DNA of 41,432 bases from an uncultured Acidaminococcus sp. (GTDB lineage: Bacteria; Bacillota; Negativicutes; Acidaminococcales; Acidaminococcaceae): contig CADBQR010000100.1 of assembly GCA_902796945.1 (NCBI GenBank), positions 1 to 41,432 on the forward strand, written 5' to 3'. Numbering within the stretch: the stretch's first letter is position 1; the number at the start of each line of letters is the position of its first letter. The notes beneath the pieces are model-generated. The model worked only from the letters and a program-made list of their open reading frames with translations, did not search any database and was not told where the DNA came from. Below are positions 15,176 to 24,104 of this stretch, in pieces. Both the position numbers and the translations under genes were made by a program.

Positions 15176-16600
15176 ATGGCAGTACATTTCAACCCGGTAA
15201 CCCCGGAATTTGTGGAAGAATTGAAAAAAGTCGTAGGCGAAAAATACGTTCGCTGTGACGCGGAAACCTTGGAAAAATATCAAACCGATGAAGAGGGAAA
15301 TCCTCATTTCTTTAAAAAACCGGAAGTGGTCGTATTTCCCGGTTCAACGGAAGAAGTTGCTGCCCTTGTAAAGTTGGCTAACCAATATTTGATTCCGATT
15401 ACACCGAGAGCGGCAGGCTCGAACGTGGCCTGCGGCGCGATACCGATTTATCATGGCATGGTCGTGGAACTGGAGCGGATGAACCAGATCCTGGAATTGA
15501 ATGAGGAAGCCATGTATGCCCGGGTTCAAACCGGTGTCTACTGTGGACAGCTGCAGGATGAAGCCAAAAAGCACGGCCTTCTTTACGCCGCGGATCCTTC
15601 TTCGGCGGCTTCCAGTCAGATTGGCGGCAATATTGCCAATAATGCCGGCGGAAATAAGGCGGTAAAATATGGTACGACCCGCAACCAGATTTTTGCCCTG
15701 AAAGTGGTTACGCCTACCGGGGATATCGTTGACGTCGGTGCCCGTCTGCAAAAATGTTCCACCGGTCTTGCCCTGGAACAGCTTTTTGCCGGATCGGAAG
15801 GGACTTTGGGCATCATTACGGAGGCAACCGTAAAGCTCCGCCCGCTGCCTCCGTACAGCTTCAATATGGTTTGCGTCTTCAAGAATGACGATGAAGCGTT
15901 TGCCCTGCCGAACAAGATCCTGAAAGCCGGTATCGACCCGACCAGTCTGGAATATATGGATAATGAAGCCATCCTGATGACCCAGCGCTACCTCGACATG
16001 TCCTTCCCCTATGCTGACGAGGGTGCCTGCTATGTCATTGTCACGGTCGAGACCTTCACGGAAAACGAAATGGACCGTAAAATGGAATTGCTCTGCGACC
16101 TGGCTGAAAAGAACGGGTCCCTCGATGAGTTTGAGGCTGATGACCGTATCTGGAAGCTGCGGAAGGAATTTGCCGAAGCAGCCCGCGCCATCGATAAGAT
16201 GTTCCAGACGGAGGATTTTGTCGTTCCCCTGGATAAAATTGCGGATATTACGAAACAGATTCCGGAACTGCGTGAAAAATACAACCTGTATTGCGTTACG
16301 GTAGCCCACATCGGGGATGGCAATATTCATGTCCTGCCGCTCAATAAATATGGACTGACCCCGGATGAGTGGTTTGAAAAAATAAAAGCCTTCCATGCGG
16401 ACCTGTTCCCCCGTGTTTATGCACTGGGTGGCAAGATGAGTGGTGAGCATGGCGTAGGGTATAAGAAATTGGAAGAATTTGCCCGCAATACACCGGAAGG
16501 GGAAGTCAAGCTGATCAAGGCAATCAAAAAGGCCCTGGATCCAAACAATATCATGAACCCGGGGAAACTCGTTGACATGAACGGTGATTTCATCGGCTGA
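15176..16600 (+). CDS. FAD-linked 2-hydroxyacid dehydrogenase (GlcD / D-lactate dehydrogenase family)
   Basis: The ATG at 15176 is favoured over a TTG at 15170 because AGGGAG is seven bases away. 474 residues: FAD-binding PCMH domain (about 35-215) with PITPRAAGSNVACGAIP, SSQIGGNIANNAGGNKAVKYG and GSEGTLGIITEATVKLRPLP, then an FAD-oxidase C domain with the metal/active-site motif HIGDGNIHVLPL (about 375) and GEHGVGYKK (about 422). Family members oxidise D-lactate, glycolate or D-2-hydroxyglutarate and pass electrons to ETF or quinone. The usual glycine-rich RGxGT loop reads RAAGS here. No etf genes adjoin it, so substrate and acceptor stay open. Confidence 0.9.
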   Translation: MAVHFNPVTPEFVEELKKVVGEKYVRCDAETLEKYQTDEEGNPHFFKKPEVVVFPGSTEEVAALVKLANQYLIPITPRAAGSNVACGAIPIYHGMVVELERMNQILELNEEAMYARVQTGVYCGQLQDEAKKHGLLYAADPSSAASSQIGGNIANNAGGNKAVKYGTTRNQIFALKVVTPTGDIVDVGARLQKCSTGLALEQLFAGSEGTLGIITEATVKLRPLPPYSFNMVCVFKNDDEAFALPNKILKAGIDPTSLEYMDNEAILMTQRYLDMSFPYADEGACYVIVTVETFTENEMDRKMELLCDLAEKNGSLDEFEADDRIWKLRKEFAEAARAIDKMFQTEDFVVPLDKIADITKQIPELREKYNLYCVTVAHIGDGNIHVLPLNKYGLTPDEWFEKIKAFHADLFPRVYALGGKMSGEHGVGYKKLEEFARNTPEGEVKLIKAIKKALDPNNIMNPGKLVDMNGDFIG

Positions 16601-16612
16601 TAAAGGAACGGA

Positions 16613-16652
16613 AAGAAGGAGGCTGCCAACTGGCTGCCTCCTTCTTGCTTTT
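16613..16652 (+). terminator. Terminator after the FAD-linked dehydrogenase
   Basis: AAGAAGGAGGC pairs with GCCTCCTTCTT, with a short internal GCC/GGC pairing, then GCTTTT. Confidence 0.75.
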
Positions 16653-16800
16653 GACCATGAACGGGCTGGCTGCAAGGGATGGACTGGAAGTGCGTCCATC
16701 GGGCACCGGCTGAAAGTCGCGAAAGCCGGTCAACGCTGCATTCTGGATCTTTGTCGGTGACTGATTCCTGAAAAACGCTCTCCTTGGCAATGTTTTGCCG

Positions 16801-16806
16801 TATAAT
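16801..16806 (+). promoter_or_regulatory. -10 element of the sirtuin promoter with adjacent palindrome
   Basis: TATAAT 28 bases before the start codon. The inverted repeat GGCAA-TGTT-TTGCC (16786-16799) abuts it and could be an operator. Confidence 0.5.
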
Positions 16807-16833
16807 AGGGTAAGAGAAAGGAGCGGATCTTTT

Positions 16834-17571
16834 ATGGAAGAAAAGGAAATTCAAAAAAATATAGAAACCCTGGCTCAATGGGTCAAAGACAGTGACAATA
16901 TCGTCTTTTTCGGAGGCGCCGGTGTTTCGACGGAAAGCGGAATTCCTGACTTTCGCAGTGTTGACGGCCTGTATAACCAAAAATATGCCTACCCTCCGGA
17001 AACCATCCTGAGCCATACGTTTTTCTGTGACCATACCGATGAATTCTACCGCTTTTACCGGGATAAGATGCTTTGCCTGGACGCAAAGCCCAACGCAGCC
17101 CATTTAAAGCTGGCACAATGGGAAAAGGAAGGCAGGCTGAAGGCGGTCATAACCCAGAATATCGATGGCCTGCACCAGGCAGCCGGCAGCCGGAACGTGT
17201 TGGAACTTCACGGCAGTGTGCACCGCAATTACTGCATGAATTGCGGAAAGGCATTCGACGCGGCTTATATGAAGCAGACCACGGGCCTGCCTAAATGTGA
17301 TGACTGCGGCGGACTGATCAAACCCGATGTGGTTCTCTATGAGGAAGGGCTCGATATGGATACCCTGGAGTCCGCGGTCCGCTATATCAGCCAGGCCGAT
17401 GTCCTCATCGTTGGAGGGACCTCACTGGTAGTTTATCCCGCGGCCGGCCTGATCCGTTATTATCGGGGACATAAACTGGTCCTTATCAATAAGGGCAGTA
17501 CGACCTATGACAGTGATGCCAGCCTGATGATTCCCGACGCAATTGGAAAAGTCATGGCCCAATTGCCGTAA
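16834..17571 (+). CDS. Sir2-family NAD-dependent protein deacylase
   Basis: The ATG at 16834 follows AAGGAG by ten bases; an in-frame TTG at 16795 lies inside the promoter and is rejected. 245 residues. Sirtuin motifs: GGAGVSTESGIPDFRS for NAD binding (about 27-42), TQNIDGLHQ (about 109-117), the catalytic histidine in LELHGSVH (about 123-130), and two CxxC pairs for zinc (CMNC and CDDC). GGTSLVVYPAAG closes the NAD site. It removes acyl groups from lysines, producing nicotinamide and O-acyl-ADP-ribose; targets in such bacteria include acetyl-CoA synthetases. serS follows after 69 bases with its own promoter. Confidence 0.95.
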   Translation: MEEKEIQKNIETLAQWVKDSDNIVFFGGAGVSTESGIPDFRSVDGLYNQKYAYPPETILSHTFFCDHTDEFYRFYRDKMLCLDAKPNAAHLKLAQWEKEGRLKAVITQNIDGLHQAAGSRNVLELHGSVHRNYCMNCGKAFDAAYMKQTTGLPKCDDCGGLIKPDVVLYEEGLDMDTLESAVRYISQADVLIVGGTSLVVYPAAGLIRYYRGHKLVLINKGSTTYDSDASLMIPDAIGKVMAQLP

Positions 17572-17595
17572 AGGGTGATTTTTGCCGGCGGACTG

Positions 17596-17604
17596 TGATA
17601 TAAT
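17596..17604 (+). promoter_or_regulatory. Extended -10 promoter of serS
   Basis: TGA-TATAAT, 36 bases before the ATG. No T-box leader fits in the 69-base gap. Confidence 0.55.
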
Positions 17605-17616
17605 GTCTTCATATGA

Positions 17617-18909
<1,293 letters not shown>

Positions 18910-18925
18910 TTCCCTTGAGATTTTC

Positions 18926-18959
18926 AGGAGCTGTTGCTTTTGCAGCAGCTCCTTTTTTT
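18926..18959 (+). terminator. Terminator after serS
   Basis: AGGAGCTG pairs with CAGCTCCT, extended by an inner TTGC/GCAG stem, then T7. Confidence 0.88.
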
Positions 18960-19192
18960 GATATTCCTGCCATGAAAAATAGTGTGCATAAATATTCATT
19001 GTAAACTTTTTTTAACATCCTGGGTTTTCCCATATATAGGTTAGAATTCTATTATTTACGGGCCTGTTCACTATATACCCGCAGTTACTTCTTTTTTTGT
19101 ATGGAAATCGCAATTTTAGAATATTCATTTTTTCATAGAAAAAAATAAGCCGCTACCTTCGTATGAATGAGAATGAGCTCGTTTGAGGGCGT
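18960..19192. other. A/T-rich intergenic stretch before the decarboxylase leader
   Basis: Clearly more A/T-rich than the surrounding genes. No gene recognised; the base composition is the only distinct property. Confidence 0.45.
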
Positions 19193-19204
19193 AAGGAGGA
19201 GTAA

Positions 19205-19243
19205 ATGAGGCTATTGCCATTTAAACAGCATAATGTGCTTTAA
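19205..19243 (+). CDS. Possible 12-residue leader peptide upstream of the decarboxylase gene
   Basis: ATG at 19205 follows AAGGAGGAG with a four-base gap, the best ribosome site in the region, and encodes MRLLPFKQHNVL. It is followed by a 60-base almost purine-free tract (19262-19320) with CCTCCT and CTCCTCC elements complementary to that ribosome site. No family is known. It could be an attenuator peptide or chance; the decarboxylase start lies 235 bases further on and a second promoter lies between. Confidence 0.3.
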   Translation: MRLLPFKQHNVL

Positions 19244-19308
19244 TTCATGGTTTTTAATATTTTTCCTCCTTTCTCCTCCTAACTCCTTCATTTTCCTCTA
19301 TTTTCCTA

Positions 19309-19336
19309 TTGTGTTTTCTGAACTTAGTAGTATAAT
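19309..19336 (+). promoter_or_regulatory. Promoter of the lysine/ornithine decarboxylase gene
   Basis: TTGTGT and TATAAT with a 16-base spacer. The leader from about 19343 contains an imperfect hairpin closed by TTGCCA/TGGCAA (19392-19425) with GGCC-rich arms, and a small CACG/CGTG stem close to the ribosome site. Confidence 0.55.
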
Positions 19337-19477
19337 TAACTACGAATTAAAAAGGCGCTTCAAGGTTTCTGACCTGTGACAGGAAAACACTTGCCAGCCC
19401 TGGCCGGAGAACAGGCCATGGCAACCACCAACTGGTTTTGTATTTTCACGGCGTCGTGACACAAAGGGGGATGGATA

Positions 19478-20653
19478 ATGAACGAACAAGGTTTTTTCCA
19501 ATTATCTCAAGATGCAGTAAGCCGTTTAGCCGAAAAATATGGTACTCCCTTACTGGTGCTGTCTTTAGAACAAATTGAGAAAAACTATGATTTACTGCGG
19601 ACCCATATTCCGCAAATGAAAATCCATTATGCAATGAAAGCGAATCCGGATCTGAGGATCCTGGAAACGATGATGAATAAAGGCGCTAACTTTGATGTTG
19701 CCAGTGACGGGGAGATCCGCACCCTTTCAAACCTGGGTGTTTCCGGCGACCGTATGATCTATGCCAATCCCATCAAGACGGAAGCGGGACTGCGGGCCTG
19801 CGTCGATGCCGGCGTTTACCGCATGACCTTTGACAGTGAATCTGAAATCAATAAGATTGCCAGATGGATTCCCAATGCGACGGTGCTGCTGCGTCTTCGC
19901 ATCGATAATCCCTCCGCCCATGTGGACCTGAACAAGAAATTCGGGTGCCCCCGTGACAGAGCCATTGGATTGATGCTTAAAGCGAAGGCGGCGGGCCTTC
20001 ATATGGCCGGTATTGCGTTCCATGTGGGGAGCCAGGTTACAACGGCTGACCCGTATCTCCATGCCATGGATATCGTCAGGGAGCTGGAAGAAGAAGCCAA
20101 GGCGGTCGGGCTGGAACTGCCGGTCCTGGATATTGGCGGCGGCTTCCCGATTCCGGAAACGGGCGTCCATTATAACCTGACTGCCCTGCTTGACCAGATT
20201 GAAGCCCGTCTGTCCGAAGATTTTTCCGATAAGGAAATCTGGAGTGAACCGGGCCGGTATATGGCCGGTACGGCTCAAAACCTGATTACCAAGGTCATTG
20301 GCGTCAACGAACGCAACGGTCAGACCTGGTATTTCCTGGATGACGGTATTTATGGAACTTTTTCCGGAGTGATCTTTGATCAATGGGATTTCAAGCTCAT
20401 CAGCTTCAAGGAAGGAAAGAAAATACCGGCCACCTTTGCCGGACCGAGCTGTGATTCCCTGGATATCATGTTCCGCGGTAAGATGACAGAACCGCTCGAT
20501 GTGGATGACCTGCTTCTTGTTCCGGTTTGCGGCGCCTATACATCGGCTTCGGCAACAACCTTCAATGGTTTCAGGAAAGCCCGTATGGTCATTTGGGAGG
20601 AAGTGCGGGAAGAGCTGGGACTGGAACCGGAGCAGCTGTCCCTGGCCGTATAA
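19478..20653 (+). CDS. Lysine/ornithine decarboxylase, fold type III (Selenomonas type)
   Basis: 391 residues, close to the Selenomonas ruminantium lysine/ornithine decarboxylase in length and motif order. PLP lysine Lys54 lies in HYAMKANP; FDVASDGEI, IAFHVGSQ (His) and DIGGGFPIP bind the cofactor phosphate; WSEPGRYM follows; and the partner-subunit active site is GPSCDSLD with Cys325-Asp326. The enzyme forms cadaverine or putrescine from lysine or ornithine. In Negativicutes these diamines are covalently attached to peptidoglycan and hold the outer membrane, in place of Braun lipoprotein. AAGGGGG precedes the ATG. Lysine versus ornithine preference cannot be read from sequence by eye. Confidence 0.9.
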   Translation: MNEQGFFQLSQDAVSRLAEKYGTPLLVLSLEQIEKNYDLLRTHIPQMKIHYAMKANPDLRILETMMNKGANFDVASDGEIRTLSNLGVSGDRMIYANPIKTEAGLRACVDAGVYRMTFDSESEINKIARWIPNATVLLRLRIDNPSAHVDLNKKFGCPRDRAIGLMLKAKAAGLHMAGIAFHVGSQVTTADPYLHAMDIVRELEEEAKAVGLELPVLDIGGGFPIPETGVHYNLTALLDQIEARLSEDFSDKEIWSEPGRYMAGTAQNLITKVIGVNERNGQTWYFLDDGIYGTFSGVIFDQWDFKLISFKEGKKIPATFAGPSCDSLDIMFRGKMTEPLDVDDLLLVPVCGAYTSASATTFNGFRKARMVIWEEVREELGLEPEQLSLAV

Positions 20654-20659
20654 AGCCCC

Positions 20660-20687
20660 TTTCACAAAATACAACAAATGTTATAAT
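20660..20687 (+). promoter_or_regulatory. Promoter of the following lipoprotein gene
   Basis: TTTCAC and TATAAT with a 16-base spacer, placing the transcription start inside the adjacent palindrome. Confidence 0.5.
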
Positions 20688-20688
20688 T

Positions 20689-20718
20689 AATGAGGTGTCG
20701 CTGCAGCGGCACCTCATT
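20689..20718. repeat. 30-bp near-perfect palindrome centred on CTGCAG
   Basis: Arms of 15 bases with a single mismatch (a G-T pair in RNA). It follows the -10 box directly and has no T-run. It could be an operator, a 5'-end stabilising hairpin of the lipoprotein mRNA, or the 3' end of the decarboxylase transcript. Confidence 0.7.
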
Positions 20719-20754
20719 CCATTATTTTGAAGCAATCGGGAAAGGTCCATCAAG

Positions 20755-21552
20755 ATGAAGAAAACGACATGGCTTTGTTTATTATTGATCGTGGCAGCAT
20801 GGCTCATTGGCGGCTGCGGGAACACTCCAAAGGTTGATAAAATCCAGCCTGCCCATTATCCCGGGTGGGTTCAGGTAAAGGCCGGAGAAGAGGCCGAATT
20901 TGCTGTCCCGCCCCAAATTGCCGCTGAAAAGGAAGAATTTCGCACGGCTCTCCTTCAAAAACCTGATACGGATCCTTTGGTAAGGGTTCTCATGAAGAAG
21001 GATGATGCCCTTGCCCGGCATAAGGGAAGCGTGGTTCTTGTAAGTACGGATTTTAAGACCGTGCCATGGGAATCAGGAATCCACTTTGCCCGCGTTACCT
21101 TTCAAACCCTGACCAGCCCGGTCAAAATGCCTCGTTATGGGCAAAATCTAGGCATGGATGAAAAGGCACTGAAGGAATTTGACGATGCTACCCGAAAGGG
21201 TGTCCAGCTTGCGGTAAGCCGGGATCTTCCGGAAGGGTACCGGATTGAATGCAAGAACTGGAAACCGATGAAAACCCGGATCATCAACGGTGTGGAGCAT
21301 CTTTATGTGACCTATGATGAAGAAATCTCACAAAATGGTCAGGTCCTGATGACCCTGCGGGTCCGGCGCTGGACGTTCCTGAACAATGACCGGATCCACG
21401 TCCTGATTGCAGCCGTGAATCAAGCGGATGCAGCCTATTGGCGGGATGAGAGCCGAAGGATTTCCAGAATCGTTAATACCCTGGTTATCAGGCCCTCCCT
21501 GGCCGACAGCAAGGATGAAGGCATATGGGGGAAGATCCAGTCCCTGTTTTAA
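20755..21552 (+). CDS. Lipoprotein of unknown function
   Basis: 265 residues with a lipoprotein signal peptide: positively charged start, hydrophobic stretch 6-18 and lipobox LIGGC with Cys21. The mature part has no membrane helix and no domain I recognise; it is mixed alpha/beta with a conserved-looking RVRRWTFLNNDRIHVLIAAV strand pair near 203-222, reminiscent of proteins that report stress-type membrane-side binding, but that is not a family call. It has its own promoter and stands between the decarboxylase and a dehydrogenase operon. Function unknown. Confidence 0.65.
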   Translation: MKKTTWLCLLLIVAAWLIGGCGNTPKVDKIQPAHYPGWVQVKAGEEAEFAVPPQIAAEKEEFRTALLQKPDTDPLVRVLMKKDDALARHKGSVVLVSTDFKTVPWESGIHFARVTFQTLTSPVKMPRYGQNLGMDEKALKEFDDATRKGVQLAVSRDLPEGYRIECKNWKPMKTRIINGVEHLYVTYDEEISQNGQVLMTLRVRRWTFLNNDRIHVLIAAVNQADAAYWRDESRRISRIVNTLVIRPSLADSKDEGIWGKIQSLF

Positions 21553-21708
21553 GGAAACGCTGGATCATTCCATCGTAAAGACATATGGGAAAAGATCCCT
21601 CTTGGTAAGGTCTTGAAACTGATATGGCCGTGAACGGACCGCAGGCATGGTGTGGATCCGGCTGTCCCCTGGAAAGAGGTGTGACGGGCCGTGCGCCGGG
21701 GAACCAGC

Positions 21709-21737
21709 TTGCTCCGTTCCATGAAAATTTATATAAT
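21709..21737 (+). promoter_or_regulatory. Promoter of the hydroxyacid dehydrogenase-RidA operon
   Basis: TTGCTC and TATAAT with a 17-base spacer, 41 bases before the start codon. Confidence 0.65.
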
Positions 21738-21778
21738 AAAGTTGTAGTCCACTTGAAATAAGAAGGGGGATTATAAAA

Positions 21779-22645
21779 ATGACAAATATTGGATTTATTG
21801 GAACCGGGATCATGGGAAAATCCATGCTCCGGAATTTGAAAAAAGCCGGTTATTCAATGCATTGTTATGCCCGTCATCCGGAGAAGGTGGCCGACCTGAA
21901 ACAGGAGGGCGTCCTTGTTCATCCGACCATTGCCGATTATGTCAAGGCCTGTCAGGTCATGATCACGATTGTCGGGTTCCCGAAAGACGTGGAAGAGGTT
22001 TACTTCGGAAAGGATGCCCTTTTTGACAGCGCGGAAAGAGGGACTTATGTAATCGATATGACGACGACCAGTCCGACGCTGGCAAAACGCCTTTATACGG
22101 AAGGAACCAGACGGGGCCTGCATGTCATGGATGCCCCTGTCACAGGTGGGGATACCGGTGCAAGAAATGGCACGCTGTCCATTCTGGTTGGCGGGGACAA
22201 AGAGGATTACGAACGCCTGATGCCTGTTTTCAAGGGCATGGGAACCAATATCAATTATATGGGAAAGGCCGGGAATGGCCAGCATGCCAAGATGGCGAAC
22301 CAGATCATGATCGCCGGAGCTTTGTCAGGTGTCTGTGAAGCGCTTAATTATGCCAGGGCTGAAGGGTTGGACCTGGATACCCTGCTTAAGGCCGTTTCGA
22401 CCGGTGCAGCTGGCAGTGCCCAACTCAATGCATTTGGTGCCAAGATGGTCCATGGCGATTTTGCGCCTGGATTTTTCATGAAGCATTTTATCAAGGATAT
22501 GCGCCTTGCTGATGAGGAAGCGGATGCCATAGGGTTGAAACTGAATGTCCTGAAGCAGGTCCTGTCCCAGTATCAGGAACTGGAAAAGGAAGGCCTGGGA
22601 AATGAGGGCACCCAGGCTCTTTACAAATATTATCAAAAACAGTGA
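21779..22645 (+). CDS. Beta-hydroxyacid dehydrogenase (3-hydroxyisobutyrate / tartronate semialdehyde reductase family)
   Basis: 288 residues. The Rossmann motif GFIGTGIMGKSM (5-16), the substrate loop DAPVTGGDTGARNGTLSILVGG (about 120-141) and the catalytic lysine in GNGQHAKMANQ (about 164-174) are all present. Members interconvert short beta-hydroxyacids and semialdehydes with NAD(P)H; 3-hydroxyisobutyrate, tartronate semialdehyde and 2-(hydroxymethyl)glutarate are known substrates. AAGGGGG precedes the ATG. A RidA gene follows after 45 bases in the same unit, fitting clearance of reactive intermediates. The exact substrate is undetermined. Confidence 0.9.
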   Translation: MTNIGFIGTGIMGKSMLRNLKKAGYSMHCYARHPEKVADLKQEGVLVHPTIADYVKACQVMITIVGFPKDVEEVYFGKDALFDSAERGTYVIDMTTTSPTLAKRLYTEGTRRGLHVMDAPVTGGDTGARNGTLSILVGGDKEDYERLMPVFKGMGTNINYMGKAGNGQHAKMANQIMIAGALSGVCEALNYARAEGLDLDTLLKAVSTGAAGSAQLNAFGAKMVHGDFAPGFFMKHFIKDMRLADEEADAIGLKLNVLKQVLSQYQELEKEGLGNEGTQALYKYYQKQ

Positions 22646-22690
22646 TTGGCCTGTTGTCGCCAATCAGGGAAGTAGAAGGAGGAATTTTAC

Positions 22691-23071
22691 GTGAAAAAGG
22701 AAATCGCAACCCAAAATGCACCCGCGGCCATTGGTCCATACTCCCAGGGTATAGAGGCTGTCGGAACGACCGTCTATGTTTCCGGACAGATTCCTATCGA
22801 TCCGAAAACCGGTGAATTTGCCGGTCCCGATATCGTCAGTCAGACAAAACAATCCCTGACCAATGTGAAAAACATCCTGGCCGAAGCCGGGTGTACGCTT
22901 GATGATGTAGTCAAGACGACGGTCCTTCTGGCAGACATCAGGGATTTTGCAGCCATGAATGAAGTGTATGCTGCGTTCTTTTCCGGTGTATGCCCGGCCC
23001 GCGCCTGTTTTCAGGTGGCAGCCCTGCCGAAGGGCGCTTTGGTGGAAATCGAGGCGTTTGCGGTTAAATAA
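22691..23071 (+). CDS. RidA family reactive imine/enamine deaminase
   Basis: 126 residues from GTG, with AAGGAGG upstream. RidA signature throughout: APAAIGPYSQGIEAVGTTVYVSGQIPIDPKTGE at the start, the hallmark arginine in CPARACFQVAALPKGALVEIEAFAVK at the end. RidA proteins hydrolyse 2-aminoacrylate and similar enamines/imines released by PLP enzymes, protecting other PLP enzymes. It is second in an operon with the hydroxyacid dehydrogenase. Confidence 0.95.
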   Translation: MKKEIATQNAPAAIGPYSQGIEAVGTTVYVSGQIPIDPKTGEFAGPDIVSQTKQSLTNVKNILAEAGCTLDDVVKTTVLLADIRDFAAMNEVYAAFFSGVCPARACFQVAALPKGALVEIEAFAVK

Positions 23072-23089
23072 CAGAACCAATCAGGATTA

Positions 23090-23138
23090 AAAAAGAGCTG
23101 GAACGGCGCCACGTAAGGCATCCGTTCCAGCTCTTTTT
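23090..23138. terminator. Bidirectional terminator between ridA and folT
   Basis: A 17-bp perfect stem (AAAAAGAGCTGGAACGG with its complement) with a 15-base loop; A-run on one side and T-run on the other serve both converging genes. Confidence 0.9.
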
Positions 23139-23235
23139 CAGTTTCCATCAGCTTTACAAGGATTCCAAAATATCGGGGGGCTGGCCTCCCTGCCGTGTTC
23201 AATCCCCCCTGCTGTCAGGATCCTGCTGCCGGTCC

Positions 23236-23748
23236 TTAAATTCCGTGTTTCGACAGGGCTGGCAGCAATAAGGAAAGGATCAGGAACTTTATGATGATCC
23301 CTGCAGCACATTGGAACAGCCTTGGCCCAAATAGGACCGCAAAAGGCGTGTGGAAAAGCAGGGAAAGCCAGAACGTGTTCAATAGCAGACTGATTCCCAG
23401 TTGGACAAACAGGACCGCCCTAAGGATGGTGCCGCGGGAAATATCTTTCCGGAAAAAAAGACCGTAACAGGCACCATCCAGGAAGGAAGAAAGCGTAAAT
23501 CCAGGGAAATAAGGCCCCACAGGAAAGAGGATGGCTCCGATGAAATCGCCCAGCGCTCCTGTTAATCCTCCGGCCAATGGTCCGCCATAAATGGATGCCA
23601 CAACAACGGGAATAAAACTCAGTCCGATCTTCAGGTTCCAGGTGTGAAAGGACAGGAAACGGGCCAGGATGATTTCCATGGCTACACAGAAACCAATCAT
23701 GGTTACCCAGCGTCCGGGATGACCTTTCCAATTCTCACGTCTTGTCAT
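23236..23748 (-). CDS. folT: Folate ECF transporter substrate-binding protein FolT
   Basis: 170 residues; the ATG at 23748 has AGGAGG six bases upstream. About six hydrophobic segments. Diagnostic FolT features are the GGPLAGGLTGALGDFIGAILFPVGPYFPGFTLSSFLDGACYGLFF stretch (about 57-100), with the family's LFPxGxYFPGFT motif. As an S component it binds folate in the membrane and docks on the shared EcfT-EcfA module, which is encoded elsewhere. Its leader on the minus strand is strongly structured, while THF riboswitches commonly control folT in Firmicutes. A FolD-like gene in the same window also has a structured leader. Confidence 0.9.
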   Translation of the reverse strand: MTRRENWKGHPGRWVTMIGFCVAMEIILARFLSFHTWNLKIGLSFIPVVVASIYGGPLAGGLTGALGDFIGAILFPVGPYFPGFTLSSFLDGACYGLFFRKDISRGTILRAVLFVQLGISLLLNTFWLSLLFHTPFAVLFGPRLFQCAAGIIIKFLILSLLLPALSKHGI

Positions 23749-23828
23749 CAACAGCCTCCTGTTCCTATGAGGAAATCATCATCACTGTGTTTTCCACAGC
23801 GTGGCAATTCCCTGTAAACCAGCACAGC

Positions 23829-23893
23829 TGCAATTGTTTGCACAGCCTTGTACCTGCCGGTCATGGCGGACCTGTGTCCGTGATCTGACCGGC
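23829..23893 (-). ncRNA. Structured leader upstream of folT, class unknown
   Basis: On the minus strand GCCGGTCA (rc of 23886-23893) pairs with TGACCGGC (rc of 23856-23863), enclosing a CGGAC-ACAG-GTCCG hairpin; a TGCAA/TTGCA stem follows (23829-23842), and a CTGTG/CACAG stem lies near 23784-23798. I could not find the THF riboswitch core (GGAGAGUAG start with a CCGCUCC end). Confidence 0.45.
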
Positions 23894-23898
23894 TGCCC

Positions 23899-24030
23899 TT
23901 GCATCCCTATCAAAGCACACAACAACGTGTTTGTCCAGATGGAAATCATGGCTGTATTTTCTGGCGTCAGCTTTCTTTCCATGGAAGACTGTTCGCGGGG
24001 AATCAATTCAAAATAGGGGATGAAGATGCG
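23899..24030. other. Intergenic stretch upstream of the folT leader
   Basis: No gene is supported. A minus-strand open frame crosses it but has no ribosome site and runs through the leader hairpins. Confidence 0.4.
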
Positions 24031-24032
24031 AT

Positions 24033-24063
24033 AAAAAGGCTGATGCCGTGGCATCAGCCTTTT
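24033..24063 (-). terminator. Terminator after the isochorismatase-fold gene
   Basis: AAAAGGCTGATGCC pairs perfectly with GGCATCAGCCTTTT around two bases. Confidence 0.9.
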
Positions 24064-24104
24064 GAATCATATCATCGTATCTTTGAAACGGACGGACGTT
24101 TTTA

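Noticed and set aside
16785-16799. Possible -24/-12 (sigma-54) promoter before the sirtuin
   Set aside because: TTGGCA...TTGCC has GG and GC nine bases apart where ten are required, and a TATAAT follows directly; a palindrome next to a standard promoter explains it better.
23782-24054. 90-codon minus-strand frame upstream of folT
   Set aside because: It runs through the leader hairpins and across the end of the neighbouring terminator, with no ribosome site and Cys/Gln-rich, non-protein-like composition.
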